Source: Plasmodiophora brassicae (lineage: Eukaryota > Endomyxa > Phytomyxea > Plasmodiophorida > Plasmodiophoridae). Taken from it: a stretch of 64,000 nt of DNA. Made by a program: the position numbers and the translations under genes. The stretch covers positions 930,001-994,000 of the forward strand of contig JASFAU010000013.1 of assembly GCA_039704465.1 (NCBI GenBank), in the 5' to 3' direction. The notes under the pieces were generated by a model. The model was given only the letters and a program-made list of their open reading frames with translations, ran no database searches and was not told where the DNA came from. This document shows, piece after piece, positions 11,090 through 22,359 of this stretch. Positions within the stretch are counted from its first letter, which is position 1. Each line of letters starts with the position of its first letter.

Positions 11090-11525
11090 TGTAGCCCACC
11101 TCGGTACGTTTGATGAGCAGCTGAGCCGAAGACGTCGATCTCGTTTGGATTACGCTGGCGAACTGGTCTGCTTGCCCTAGCTGCGCGCTCGCACGGCGCC
11201 CGCAGTGGATTCCGCTCGGACTTGCTGGCACAGGTAAGGTACATACCAACCGGATATAGAAATACTGGGATACAACGCCTTTCTGCATCCAACTTGTCGC
11301 CGGTCTGCTGCTTGTGACCTATCGCAATATGTATCCTATGTGATCCACTGACAGTGCGGCGTGGTTTCGACGTACGGCGACGCTTTCCTAGTCGGAAGGC
11401 GGCGGAAAAACAAAGAAATCCTAGCTCATAGTACTACGAGAAGCACCGCAGGGACGATTGTTCGTTACACATGTGTAGCGAAATGATCAATGAAGGTCGA
11501 TTTGCGGTCTGGTACAGTCCGCCGA
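11090..11525. other. Intergenic region between ankyrin copies 3 and 4
   Basis: No gene, repeat or RNA recognised. It is somewhat AT-richer than the flanking coding sequence. Confidence 0.35.
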
Positions 11526-12272
11526 TCAAAAGCAGAAACATCGCGTCGCGGCACGTTCGGCTCTGTCAACCATCAAGGACCTGAGCTGTGAATAGCCACG
11601 GCCCTCGTCGCTATTCACAGCTCGCCATTGAGCAAACCGCAACGCCTCCTGGAACCCTTTGGAAGTGACGTCGAGCCTCGGAGACTTGGCGAGAGTCGCA
11701 GCGATCTCCAGGTCGCCATTCCGGATTGCCGACAGTAACGGGTTGTCCGAATTGACATTGATCCCGTGCGCCTCCACCAGCAGCTTAACGACTTCGTGTC
11801 GATGCGCTTCAACGGCCAGCAGCAAAGGGTTGCCGATATTGACGTCGACTCCAGGCCGGACGTGTAGCAGCATATCGATCATGTCTCGAAAGTCGTTATC
11901 CACGGCCCAGTACAGTGCCGGCGTTCGTCCTTCCGCCCCAACACCGGCGCCAGCGTTGATCAGAGCCCTGACGATGGAACGAGTTACAGAAGTCTGGCAC
12001 ACATTCCAAACCTCCAGCGCATTCTGCAAAGGTGTTTTCCCGTCCCTGTCGACGCCGTTGACGACGTCCATGCCATTGGATTGCAACAGAGTTTTGACCT
12101 TGTTGAGCTTGTGACCGCGCACGGCCTGGTTTAACTCTTCGATCTTCGAGGTCGCGAAGTCGTCACCATCGGCCATGACACAGTCAATGATACCAGCGAG
12201 AATGACGCCGGCGACCAGGATCAGGGAAAACGCTGGCATTCCGCTTGGCCGGTTGCGATTGTTGATGGACAT
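11526..12272 (-). CDS. Secreted ankyrin-repeat protein, copy 4 (short form)
   Basis: 248 residues from ATG 12272 (MSINNRNRPSGMPAF), chosen to match the paralogues; the frame is open upstream for 57 more codons without an equivalent. The signal-peptide core SLILVAGVILAGIIDCVMA is followed by DGDDFATSKIEEL. Compared with copies 3 and 5 it lacks the pre-ankyrin linker and the first three or four repeats: it joins a short helix directly to the repeat containing GVDRDGKTPLQNALEVW. About four repeats follow, ending YSQLRSLMVDRAERAATRCFCF. The conserved NPC tail of copies 2, 3 and 5 is missing. The open frame and retained signal peptide suggest a viable shortened paralogue, but a degraded copy is possible. 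Confidence 0.78.
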   Translation of the reverse strand: MSINNRNRPSGMPAFSLILVAGVILAGIIDCVMADGDDFATSKIEELNQAVRGHKLNKVKTLLQSNGMDVVNGVDRDGKTPLQNALEVWNVCQTSVTRSIVRALINAGAGVGAEGRTPALYWAVDNDFRDMIDMLLHVRPGVDVNIGNPLLLAVEAHRHEVVKLLVEAHGINVNSDNPLLSAIRNGDLEIAATLAKSPRLDVTSKGFQEALRFAQWRAVNSDEGRGYSQLRSLMVDRAERAATRCFCF

Positions 12273-13317
12273 TGATGCCGAACGCTGGGAGATCGACGAC
12301 ACCGATGACAAAAAGCAGTCTGGCCAGAACCCGCAATCCGCACTCACTGCACCGGGGACGGAATCCCGCTCGGTCTTCAAAACTGCGCGTCTTGACCGGC
12401 CCGGATTGCGGATGCGCGGCGGACTCCGCAGCGCTGGTGACATCCAGGCGTCCAGGCCGCCGTCTGTCTATACGGCTCTCATGCCGCTATCGCTACGAAA
12501 CGCGACATGTATATGCGCGCTGCTACCCCCCACCCACCCCACCTCCTGTTCTCTCGTGGCAGATGATCGTGCTCATATTACCGCCTTGCACAACCTCCGA
12601 GTCCGATTCCCCATGATCTGCTTCGCGCTCCTTCCCCCAAACGTAAATGAGACTGGGCGTTCTCCTTCTGGATATCTGACGGGACGCTGGCTACCGGCGC
12701 CTTGCTTTTTCATCTGTTGTGGACCCGAAGGCCGCGGACTCATACACTGTACCTGCGGATGATGGAGAACGTGGGCGCCCCAGTAAACCGATGGACGCAG
12801 ACGACGTCCAGCCGAGATTGCGTTCCAAACGATGGGGTACTGATGCGTGCGCGTGCGTCTGGGTCCACTACATTAATTATCCTGGCAACGTACAGGCGCC
12901 GACGTCGATTGTTATGCACGTACCGAGTACCCTGCCGCTGGTCCTGAGCTGACCTGTCCGTCCTCGATGTCCAACGAGCCCGGCGACCGCCTCACTGCTC
13001 CCGCGTTTGGATGACGCACAAGGACGAATGAAAGCCGCTGATCAGCTGCCATGTAACGAGCAGTAAACAGTCGCATGACATGTCCTTCTTATATCCCCAA
13101 GTGTGACGCTGATGACGTCGTTGGAAACACACCGGATGTACAACGTCCACTAGGCAACAGTACTACAGATCTACATAGCCTTTTGAGGTTCTGGACATAC
13201 CTGATCCTATATATGAACTACGATTGTACAGCGGGTCAATAATTGACGGGCAGCGCACAAGCAAATCACCAAAGTCTGTAATGCAAAAGTGGCCATACGT
13301 TCCGGATGCGACAGCGG
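12273..13317. other. Intergenic region between ankyrin copies 4 and 5
   Basis: About 1 kb without a supported gene. Short open frames on the plus strand have no recognisable domain. From about 13060 the sequence is more AT-rich, as expected for the 3' flank of copy 5. Confidence 0.35.
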
Positions 13318-14613
13318 TCAGCGCGTACGAAGGTGCACATTTGGCACACAGTTCAAGCTCGTGATACACGGGTTCTTGAAGAAGGTCTTCAGAGCCGCAG
13401 GCATGGAGATGGGACCGTCAATGTCGACGTCGCTCCAGAGCTCATTCATCAACGAGACGAGGTCCGTATATTGGCGTTTCCTGGCCATGTCCAGCGCCTT
13501 GCGGAACGCTTGGCATGTGACGTCGAGCGTCGGGCATTTGACGAGCATGACAGCGATCTGAAGGGTGCCGTCCTTGACGGCCAGCAATAAAGGATTGCCA
13601 CGGTTTGCATCGATCTTCGGGTGCTTGAGCAACATCTTGACCATGTAAGAGTTTTGCGTCTCCACGGCCTGGTACAGTGGTGTCGGCACGCGTCGACCTC
13701 CAGCGTTGACATCGATCCATGGCTGCTTGAGCAACATCTTAGCAACGTGTGTACTGTTGTTCTTCACGGCCCAGTACAGCACCGTGTAGTCATTTGTACC
13801 AAGACGGCCGCCGGCCTTGAGCAGGGCCACGATGGAGTAGAGACGTCGATGGGTGGGATGCGCATCCCAACCGTCTATCGCGCACTCCAGAGGGGTTTTC
13901 CCGTTCGAGTCGAGGCCGTTGATGTCCACCCCAGTGGTACTCGCCAGGATTCTGACCACCTTTGGCTTGTCACTTATCACGGCCAAGTGCAGTGGCGATC
14001 TCAGATCATCATCGCGTGCATTAACGTCGATTCCCGGTGCAGCCAGCATCAACTTGACAATATCACTGTTCCCTCGATGCGAGGCCAGATGCAGAGGCCT
14101 ACTCCGCAATCGGTTCGCCCCGACCGCATTGACGACAACTCCCGGGGCACTTAGCACGAACTCGGCAACCTCTTTCTCTCCGTAAAACGCGGCCCAATGC
14201 AACAACGATTGACGTTCGTTCCATTCCGCCTCGCAGGTCAGGTACGCGATGGTGTGTGGACCGGAACCGGTAACGAGGTGGCGGCGAATGTTCTTAACTA
14301 TATCGCGACGTCGGTGCCGGGTAGTCATAACTTGCATGAGCCGTACCATGCCTGGAACGCGATCGACGGCCTGTTCCGGCATTGAGCGCTGGTGCCAGCG
14401 CATAGCAGCGATCGTGCCCCAGACGTTCATGTTTGAAGCAGCGGAGGCAATGTCACCGTCCGTGTCGCCCGGACGTGTGGCGGCAATGTCGTCACCGGTG
14501 CCGTGTGGAGGGAGCCCCATGGCGACATCCAGGATCCCAGCGAAGAGGCCGGCGACCAGGATCAGGGACGTGGCTGTCGTACCGCTGGGTCGAACGCGAT
14601 TGCTGATGGACAT
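13318..14613 (-). CDS. Secreted ankyrin-repeat protein, copy 5 (intact)
   Basis: 431 residues if started at ATG 14613 (MSISNRVRPSG), matching the paralogues; an ATG three codons upstream at 14622 is also possible. The signal-peptide core TATSLILVAGLFAGILDVA ends near MGL. A longer acidic linker (GTGDDIAATRPGDTDGD) and the family helical region (VPGMVRLMQVMTTRHRRRDI) follow. Eight or nine ankyrin repeats run from SLLHWAAFYGEKEVAEFVL to ARKRQYTDLVSLMN. The tail ends FFKNPCITSLNCVPNVHLRTR, keeping the NPC and second-cysteine positions of the family. No break or intron seen. Function unknown; probably exported by the same reasoning as copy 3. Confidence 0.87.
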   Translation of the reverse strand: MSISNRVRPSGTTATSLILVAGLFAGILDVAMGLPPHGTGDDIAATRPGDTDGDIASAASNMNVWGTIAAMRWHQRSMPEQAVDRVPGMVRLMQVMTTRHRRRDIVKNIRRHLVTGSGPHTIAYLTCEAEWNERQSLLHWAAFYGEKEVAEFVLSAPGVVVNAVGANRLRSRPLHLASHRGNSDIVKLMLAAPGIDVNARDDDLRSPLHLAVISDKPKVVRILASTTGVDINGLDSNGKTPLECAIDGWDAHPTHRRLYSIVALLKAGGRLGTNDYTVLYWAVKNNSTHVAKMLLKQPWIDVNAGGRRVPTPLYQAVETQNSYMVKMLLKHPKIDANRGNPLLLAVKDGTLQIAVMLVKCPTLDVTCQAFRKALDMARKRQYTDLVSLMNELWSDVDIDGPISMPAALKTFFKNPCITSLNCVPNVHLRTR

Positions 14614-15713
14614 GCTGACCATGTCGCTGATAAGATGCCGATGCAGCTGCTTGGAAATCTCCTACTTCTGCGTTTGGCAACGCCACACGTCCAGATTGCG
14701 GTCCTGTCCGGACTGCCTTGCGCACTTCTTGAAAGTGCGCGTCGGACTGCGTCCACTGGCCACGCACGTCACTCAGGTGCCACGTGCCTGACGGACGCAC
14801 TTCCCGAAAAGTGCGATTTTTGGCAACCGACCGCGGACGCGCTCGCCACGTTGCAACCGCAGTGCCGCGGACTGCGCATCATCTACGCTTCGTCGGCACG
14901 AAGCGCTCGCTTCGCGTTTCGTTCCTCGTGACCCCGATTGCGCAACTACTCGTCGCTTCGCGTTTCGCTCCTCGTGACACCGGCTGCGGTCAAAGAACAT
15001 GGCCCAGTTGTCGCGCTGCGACGTCGTGTCACGTGGCGGCTCCTGTTCGTGCGCCGTACCCCAGATCCGACCAGGGGTGACCCACAACACGACGCTGTCA
15101 GAAGGCGACCCGTAGACGAATGCAATCGAAAACGGTAAACAGCGACGGTGCCTTTCGTCCGGTAGTGGTGTCGTGTCACTCATTGCGGTGGTCGCCTTTC
15201 AGCGATCGAAGCGGACACGGGGACGCCTTCGCAGTTGGCACGCGTCAACGTTCGATGAAATTCGGACGTCCATTAGCTCGCCTGGCGGTTCCTTTGGACG
15301 TTCTCGGCCACCCCTTGAGATGTGCAACGGGCAACGGCAATGGGCTGGCGACCGGGAAGTCGCCGAAGGCCTCCTATGAGGCGACGTCAACGCGAATTAA
15401 GGAGATGTTCAAGACCTCGCGGGATCTGTTGATCCACGCTCACCTGCAGTCATTTATCGGCAAAGGTGTCCGCCAAAGAAACGACTCGACGCGCGTTCAA
15501 CTCTCCACTTTTGTAAGGAAACGTTGAAGCAGTACGCATAACCTATATCCCGTTTGCAACAAATTTGACATGTTCCGTTGGCAGGTTGGTCCCGGACCAC
15601 AAGCTGGCGAATATTGTGGTCTTGTCCACCAACAGGGTTGCTAAGACGGGCACATCAATGGCTTGTGGAGGCATCCACCGCTTGCCTCAGGCATCTTCAC
15701 AAGCAACAAGGGA
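14614..15713. other. Gene-poor spacer with a short direct repeat
   Basis: No gene supported. A 25-bp direct repeat with one mismatch (CGCTTCGCGTTTCG..CCTCGTGAC) lies at 14908-14932 and 14954-14978. Open frames on both strands look like by-products of GC-rich sequence. Confidence 0.4.
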
Positions 15714-16203
15714 CCTGTCAAGAGGCATGAGCATGCTTGATCGATCATCCGACCTTGATGATGGCGTTTCTAGGAAAGTTCAAGCAGCCAACCACCGACA
15801 ACGGCATCGATGTCAACGCGGACGTCTTCCGCGACGTTGGAATTGTTGACCGCTGTGTCGGTCTGCAGCTGCAACAGGGGCTTCCGCACGACTGGTTTTG
15901 CTTCCTGGACGTACTGCGAAATGAGATAGAACTCCAGTGCCCGATGTTCAAGAACTTAACGCTGTTCACCAAGGTGCACTGGAGTGCTATTTCATTTCAT
16001 AGAACGTCCAGAAAGCAAAACCAGTCCTGCGGAAGCCCCTGTTGCAGCAACAGACCGACACAGCGATCAACAATTCCAACGTCGCGGAAGACGTCCGCGT
16101 TGACATCGATGCCGTTGTCGGTGGTTGGCTGCTTGAACTTTCCTAGAAAGGCCATCATCAAGCTCGGATGACCGATCAGGCACGCTTTCTGCCTCTTGAC
16201 AGG
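15714..16203. repeat. Large inverted repeat (227/228-bp arms, 35-bp spacer)
   Basis: Arms 15714-15940 and 15976-16203 are reverse complements with roughly 92% identity by eye; the spacer is 15941-15975. Each arm read inward encodes the same peptide (FLGKFKQPTTDNGIDVNADV then GIVDRCVG and QDWFCFLDVL), so the structure may be a head-to-head duplication of one exon-like segment. No flanking target duplication is obvious. A transcript across it would form a hairpin of more than 200 bp. Confidence 0.85.
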
Positions 16204-16619
16204 TCTCGCGTCAGACGCCGGTTCATCGAGACGCAACCGTGCTGGTGACGAACAGCCTGTGAAGCTGCAGAAAGGCGAGCGAACGCCCTCCCAGGAACAT
16301 CCGGTATGCCTCCACCTCAGGATTCGAGCTACTGACGGTGGTTAACAGGCATTTACGCTGCGACCTCCACACGTCTGCAGATGGGCGATGACGACGCCCT
16401 CCTGACGGCGAGGTAGCGCCGCAATATCAAGCACGGGAGCATGATCTTCTGGAGCCTGGGCGTCCTGAACGTGCTGCGCCAGATCAGAACGACGATACGG
16501 TCGAGACGCCCGTCCGCCTGCTGCTGCGCAGCCGCCAAGGCGACCGACGATGTCCGGCGAACGTGGCCGGCCGGCGTGCAAGGCGTCGGGCAGCGCGTCG
16601 GCGAGATGGTTCACGGGCC

Positions 16620-17340
16620 GTCCGCCTCCTGGACGATGACCCTGCAGCAGGAGGCGGTCGAGGCCCAGCTGAGGGCGTCGGACAAGTTCAAGAAGCTGGC
16701 GACGGAGCAGGAGGGCCACGATGCGATCGTCGAGGCGCGCTACAAGGTTCCCGGCCCGATCAACAAGAACGTGTTCGACCGGTTCGGAGGACTGGTCCAG
16801 CCAATGTCGCGATGGCCATGCGCGGCCGGTACGAGGAATTGCTGTGGAACCTGGAGGCGCGCGCCCATGGACTGCCCGACGAGGTTGCGCATCGCGAGCA
16901 CGTGCGCACGTGCTTTGGAAAGAAACCGGGCCAGGAGACCGCCCGCGCCGACCACCAGGACGAGCTCGACTACATGTACAGTACGTGGCCCGACGACGAG
17001 CGGTTCACCCGGCCGCGCCTTGACATGAAGGAGGATCCGCACCTGGAGCGCGACGTCCTCGACCTGAACGACGACGATAAGTTCAAAGTCGTCGAGTCCG
17101 ACATCATGGTGGAAGCGGCGGGGCGTCGCCCAAGTGGCCGATTCTGTACCACGATGACCAAGGTGGTCGCCGCGTACGAGAGCCGCGTCAAGCCCTGCGG
17201 GCTGTTGCCCGGCGAAGTCGCCCTGCCCGGTGAGGACCTAATTAAACGTCGACAACGACAAGCACCGGTTCGCCGACCGCATGTTCCGCTTCCAGACCGA
17301 CCTGGTCACCGTCGACGACAATGCGCGCCCAACCCAAGTT
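16620..17340 (+). pseudogene. Unrecognised protein fragment, coding-like but disrupted
   Basis: Coding-like stretches on the plus strand: AVEAQLRASDKFKKLATEQ to INKNVFDRFGG in one frame, then after about 16790 a second frame with MRGRYEELLWNLEARAHGL, HQDELDYMYSTWPDDERF and LDLNDDDKFKVVESDIMVE, and after about 17250 a third with DKHRFADRMFRFQTDLV. The last step may be an intron (donor near 17230), but the shift at about 16795 has no convincing splice sites. I do not recognise the family. The nearby inverted 54-bp copy suggests rearranged remains of a gene. Confidence 0.35.
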
Positions 17341-17535
17341 GCCCTGTGTAAATGGCTCAAGAATCGTTACTTGCTCGTCAGCGCGTTCCATGGACTGTAC
17401 AAGACCGTTACGCTGCAGGCGCCCACCAGGATCGTCGAGCACAGGCGCGCCCACGCCGTTCGCGCGATTCGCTGTTCGGCGGTCAAGGCGCGGCCGGGCG
17501 AACCGCTCGTCGTTGGGCCACGTACTGTACATGTA
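16971..17535. repeat. 54-bp inverted duplication
   Basis: 16971-17024 and 17482-17535 are reverse complements with two mismatches. Both encode the peptide MYSTWP(D/N)DERF(T/A)RPRLD on opposite strands, so a piece of the fragmentary gene was copied in inverted orientation. Confidence 0.85.
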
Positions 17536-19195
17536 CCGCCTGGCGAACGCCGTTTGCAATCCCACGTCGGCCGTTGTTGGCACAGTAGGAAGAACGCTGT
17601 GCAAACGGGCCGGGGCACGAGTCGCAGGTACGACGCCGGTTGTGCCAATCCCGCTGGGGTGCTGTCGCCCTAGCTGACAAACCCCCCCGTACATACAGGT
17701 CGTATCAAGCAGGCCGTTCGCCGAATTAAACCCGATCGGAAAGTGGTAGCCGGCCTCTAAGGCGTCCGCGTTCGTACCAAGTCGACGAAGCGATACGGCG
17801 ACGTGCGCCGGGGCGAGTCGCTCGGCAAGCGGGTGGCCGACCGGGTGGCACCAACGCATCAGCAGCCGCGGCGGCGGCAGCGGCAGACGCGCGCCCCGGA
17901 GACCCACGTCCGACCGGGCCGATGCACCGTCGCGAACAGGCAAGCCGCTCCCAACAACGCGGGCCACACGGCCGTCTCAGTCCATCCTGAAACCTAACAG
18001 TGGTTCCCCGCACACGTCGTCGACGGGCAAGGGGGTGCCACCCAAGGAAATCGGGTCGCGTGCTGGAGCTCATGATCCCGAACGAACCGGCCGTGCCGCG
18101 TAATGATCTCATACGACGACGACGACGTCGTCTGCAGGTTCTGCCAGCTCGCTGACTCGGTCGTGCCGTTGCAGGTGGCAAGGCGCCGAAGACGTTGTCG
18201 TCGACCGCATCGAGCGCCGGGCCGAATCGGTTCAAACGCCAGAAGCCCGGCCGGTCCAACATCCACGTGCTGGACCACGACCTGCCGCGACGCGAGCACG
18301 GCGGCGCGGCAGGTGGCCAGATGAGCAAGCGTGGTGTGGACCAGTACCCAGACGGGGACATCGACGTTCACGATCGAACATGCGTCTTGGACAGGTTGTA
18401 TCCTCCGTATGACGGTTTGTACGTCCGGCCGTGCCTTCTGACCTCGTCAACGTTCTAGTCGACCGCGTTGGGAACCGGTCCTCTGATACCGACTTGGAAA
18501 CACCTGCCTCACAAGATCCCGTCGGCGCTGGTCACAAAGCTGGCGCTCGACACGGTCAACACGCTTCTGCGACCCCCCGAAGGCAGCGGGCGTCCCAATA
18601 GACCCGACATTCGGATCGCCGACCGTCCGGCCTGTTCTGCACGAGGGTGTCTGGGACCCTCTGTTTCCACGGCAACAGCCAGATTCGTTTGCGAATGTGT
18701 GAAATCGCGAGCAGGCTTCCGTACGAGCTAACGGTGCGGTGGCAGGCGTGAACCTCCTCGACGTCATGGCCGAACACGTCAAGCCGGCGCCGTTCGACAA
18801 GTTCAGGCCGGAGCTGTCAGATTGGTTAAGTGAGGAAGCTCGCCGGCGTTGGAAGGAGAAGTACCGGCCTGGACCGGGGCGGCACGTTACGTCAACGGCG
18901 GGCGATTTGAAGGGCGCCGACCCGTTGGGGACGATACCAGGGTCATGGACGATGGCGTGAGCGTGGACCTGTCCCAATACGATGACAATGGCGTTCACTG
19001 CGATTCTATACAATCGCATCGTCAGGGCGATCCAGCGACATAAGGCCAAGGCGTATGCGGCCGCCATCAGCAGCACAAACACGCTAACCGGTAACGCGGT
19101 AGCACATCGTCAACCGCCACGAACGAATGTAACCTCATTGCATGTGCAATACTGTAGATGAGGCACCCGAAAGCAGTACTGCGGAGGGTGGCGGG
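17536..19195. other. Degenerate region, no defensible gene
   Basis: Short coding-like islands appear, for example NIHVLDHDLPRREHGG near 18260 and MAEHVKPAPFDKFRPELSDW near 18766 followed in another frame by RYVNGGRFEGRRPVG, which recalls MORN-type repeats. They do not join into one gene with splice sites I can support. Confidence 0.3.
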
Positions 19196-19818
19196 ATGTC
19201 TATCAGCAACAAGGACGCTGCAGCGTCCCTGACCGAGGCCAGCACCAGCAACATTAATGCCGTCAGCACAAGCAATATCGCCAGCCCCTCCATCAATGCA
19301 GCCAGGACAGCCAACAACGCCGCCGGCAACGCCCAACGTGCACGTCGTCCTAGGCGCGCTGGATCGGAAGAGCTGGTTGACGCTGCAGCGAGATCTCGAA
19401 GAGATGACCCAGGCGACAGCATCGCAGGGCTGTACGGAAACGGTCGACGGCATGGACAAGGTACATTCCAGGATGCAGCGACCTGGTGCCTGCAGCAAGT
19501 GGCCAACACGGTCAACCGGCAACCGCAAGGACCACAACGACAGGCCCCTGGCCATTTTGTCCCAGGTACAGCAGTGTGGCAGGAATTCGTCTCGGGTATT
19601 GCCGTCCAGTTGACATTGTCGATGCAGTGACGCGACTGGCGAGTGACTCCTCGGAAATGGACAGGAACGGGACTTTCCTGAGGAACATGGCCGCCGATCC
19701 TGATCTGGCCTCCCTCGACGACGAGACCCTTGAGGAAATGCACCACGGGTTCGCGACCGTCTACCAAGTTCTCGACGTCATTGCTCAGGCCATGATCGCT
19801 TGCCAGATCGGCGCATAA
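19196..19818 (+). CDS. Hypothetical protein, exon structure uncertain
   Basis: Two coding-like segments lie on the plus strand: VVLGALDRKSWLTLQRDLEE then MTQATASQGCTETVDGMDK (about 19335-19460), and VDIVDAVTRLASDSSEMDRN to FATVYQVLDVIAQAMIACQ ending at TGA 19818. They are in different frames and would need one or two short introns around 19460-19610, but the phases I tried do not match cleanly. An ATG at 19196 opens a Ser/Asn/Ala-rich frame that may be the N terminus. No known domain. It could be a broken gene. Confidence 0.3.
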
Positions 19819-20201
19819 CGATTGCGCGCACGAGAGCAGCGACTGCGACGGCAATGGTACGTGGGCAGTTTGGCGACACCACCATCACACGGCGTGGAGT
19901 GATCCCGGTAGCCGCTACCCATGTAGGGCGCTGCGATGGTGCGCGTTAACGCCGGCAGGTCGTGGCGTGGGGGCCGTCCATCGGCCGTCCATCGGTCAAA
20001 CTGTCACGAGCACATGTGGCGCCGACGTCGTACCTTTCGGGTCTAATGTCAGTGGACCCGTCCGAACAATTGAAAACGTTCTCTCTTCAGCAACTTGGCA
20101 CTCCCGAAGGCGGTATGACAGGTGGCCACAGTGGGGAAACGTTTATTGTGATGGTTGGGGGATCAGTCAGTTTGCGAGAGTCTGAACGTCAAAGGCTCTG
20201 T
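19819..20201. other. Intergenic; possible LTR-end relic
   Basis: No gene. The string CGGTCAAACTGTCACGAG near 19991-20010 resembles, on the minus strand, the end of a lineage A LTR plus its following priming site. The rest of an LTR is not recognisable. Confidence 0.3.
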
Positions 20202-21640
20202 TTAGGGCAGCAGACGCAACGGGGTGGAAGATGCAGGATGAACACGGGCCGTACTGCTGTTGCTGGCCAGCAGTGCTGATGCCATGTTGCGAACAATGGG
20301 TAATGCCTTGAGACGACCAAGCAGATGTTTCTGACCGACTGGAGTGAACGCCGACAGCTCCATGATGCGGGTGATCGCACTTGTGATGGCAAGCAGGCCA
20401 TACAGTGTGAAAAACGTCGAGAAGGACCCTTTGGTCGCAACGCTCGCCGCGATCCCCAGCAAATTGACAAAAGCAATGAGACCGCATACTCCGCTACGCG
20501 CCAACCGCAGAGCGAAACGGCGGCGGCGTCGAATCTCTTCGTCCGACAGCGACCCTTTCACAACAAGCAGGCGCTTGGTCGTTGCGTATCCAAAGTAAAT
20601 AAAGTAGATGGATGCACAGAAATAGTTGATAACCACCAGTAACGTCTCCAGATCGATGTTGGCAAATTGACGCCACGAAATGATCTGGTGAAGATACGCG
20701 ACGAAGGATCCCGCCAGTAACGTCACTGCCAAAAGATACACTACGACTTTGAAGAGACGCTCACCTACAGTTTGGACTCCAAACTGGGATGCTTCGCGAA
20801 GCAGAAGCGCCATTGCCATGGTCGCCGACGTGTAGAATGGGTTGCTGACTTGAGATAAAACTGTTTGTGTGATGTAGGAGAAGCCTCGCGTGTTTAAAGC
20901 AGCAAAGTTCAAAAACGTGAGAAGGTCGCCCATCGCAGCTGCGAAATGCAGACTCACAATTATGATCTGAGGCTTAGGCACATGTGAGAACGACAGACGG
21001 TCCCCGTTGCCGTCAAGAACGAACGCGATGCCTTTGAAGACGGCGAGGATTGCAAGTACGAGATACAACGCAACAGCAGTCGACATCAGCCAAGCCGTCT
21101 CTTGAAGTGCTTCCCAACCAGGATCGATGCCGACAGACGTCATCACGTAGGACGTGTTAGAGCTTGAGACCGAATCCAGTATCGTTGCCGTGATTTGTGA
21201 CGTGATAGCAACAGACGGAACCTGACGATTAGGCGTCGATATCCAAGTGAAATACGTCTTGGTCTGCCCATATCGCAGTTGCCAACCAGCAGTCCTGGGC
21301 AGTGGCATTGTGCACATACAGAAGAGAACAATGCCACATTGAACGAATCTTGGTACTCTATCATCAAAAACGCTTGAGATAATGGTACAGGCGAAATGTC
21401 AACAAGGCGTCTTGCAATTTCGTCGGTGTCCGTGTTTAGCTGGGCGATGTCAGCGGGTATTCGTAAAACAGCCCGAGCGGTAATGGCAGCAAACGACGTG
21501 TTGCCAAGCAAAAACGGGGTGCTGGGAAGTTCCGCCATGCCTCCATTCTCCCTCGAGATCGTTATTGAGGCCCAAGCACCTTGTAGCGCGACCGTCAGCA
21601 CAAGCCCAAGTGCGCAAACCATCGGTTTTAGCGCCACCAT
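20202..21640 (-). CDS. Seven-helix membrane protein with signal peptide (GPCR-like)
   Basis: From ATG 21640 (MVALKPMVCALGLVLTVA) a signal peptide and an extracellular domain of about 100 residues are read; then the frame must change near 21300-21330 to the long membrane part ending at 20202. A very short intron (donor GTATGT, acceptor CCCAG) lies there but does not give the right phase, so an indel or another splice is possible. The membrane part has about seven hydrophobic segments, including LYLVLAILAVFKGIAFVL, VVVYLLAVTLLAGSFVAYL, LLVVINYFCASIYFIYFGY and FFTLYGLLAITSAITRIMEL. A basic loop (EEIRRRRRFALRLAR) between helices 5 and 6 fits a cytosolic third loop. Topology suggests a receptor-like protein; I cannot name a family. 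Confidence 0.6.
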
Positions 21641-21861
21641 CGCGAAGCACTGCGCAGACCAGCTTACGAGTCCACCCGGCGCGAATAGGTACAAGTATCG
21701 ATCAACAAACCCCGTACCATTAGTATCTAACCTAGCAGTAGGCGCGTTGAATGTGTTAAGCTTTTAGTAGCTGCAGCCCAGGTCGTGGAAACTAATAGAG
21801 TTTGCATCGAGACCGTTCCGTCCAGGCGCGCAGATGTAATGGAGAAGCTGTGCAATGCAAT

Positions 21862-22356
21862 TCATGCCCGTTTTGGTGCAGGTTCACAGTAGATGACCTC
21901 AGGTACCTCGGTGCACTCGAGGATCGGGTTCGGCACATTGCTTTTTACGGTATTGCCGATCGAGGGACATTCCTGATCGCTAGCACCCAATGCCCAGGAG
22001 GGCGTAGTCGACGACGACAGCGACCGGCTGCCCCAGGCCCCGGTCGTCGTCGTCGGTGGCGTGCACAGCGTGGCGAATCCAGGATCAGGGGCCCGGTGAA
22101 CGACCGCGTCGGCCTCATCCATGGCCATGTCGTGTCAGGACGTCGGCGTACCCAACCGGCGGTCGGTGAGCAGGTCGCCGGCCGCCTCCGGCCGGCAATT
22201 TGCCTGGAACGCGACCGAGGCCGACGTCTCGAACGTCGCGCCAGCGTCGAACGGCGACCGGGTCGCCTCCAGTCGGCGCTCGTTGCACGGCGCGCACGTC
22301 GATGAAAGCCAAGAGGCCGATGCCGCCCTCGCGCAGCGACGTCGGCAGCATGGCAA
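21862..22356 (-). CDS. Possible small protein, weak
   Basis: Two minus-strand stretches look coding: TFETSASVAFQANCRPEAAG near 22180-22250 and EADAVVHRAPDPGFATLC to CTEVPEVIYCEPAPKRA ending at 21862. A GTACGC donor near 22145 could join them. Codon pattern and cysteine spacing are the only support; no domain is recognised. Confidence 0.2.
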
Positions 22357-22359
22357 TGT

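Noticed and set aside
15737..16171. 145-codon ORF spanning the inverted repeat
   Set aside because: It reads one arm in sense and the other in antisense; the second half is the complement of the first, so it is unlikely to be a real protein as a whole.
19990..20010. Lineage A LTR end plus priming site
   Set aside because: Only about 18 bp match and no LTR body or complementary AGTCGGTCAA is present.
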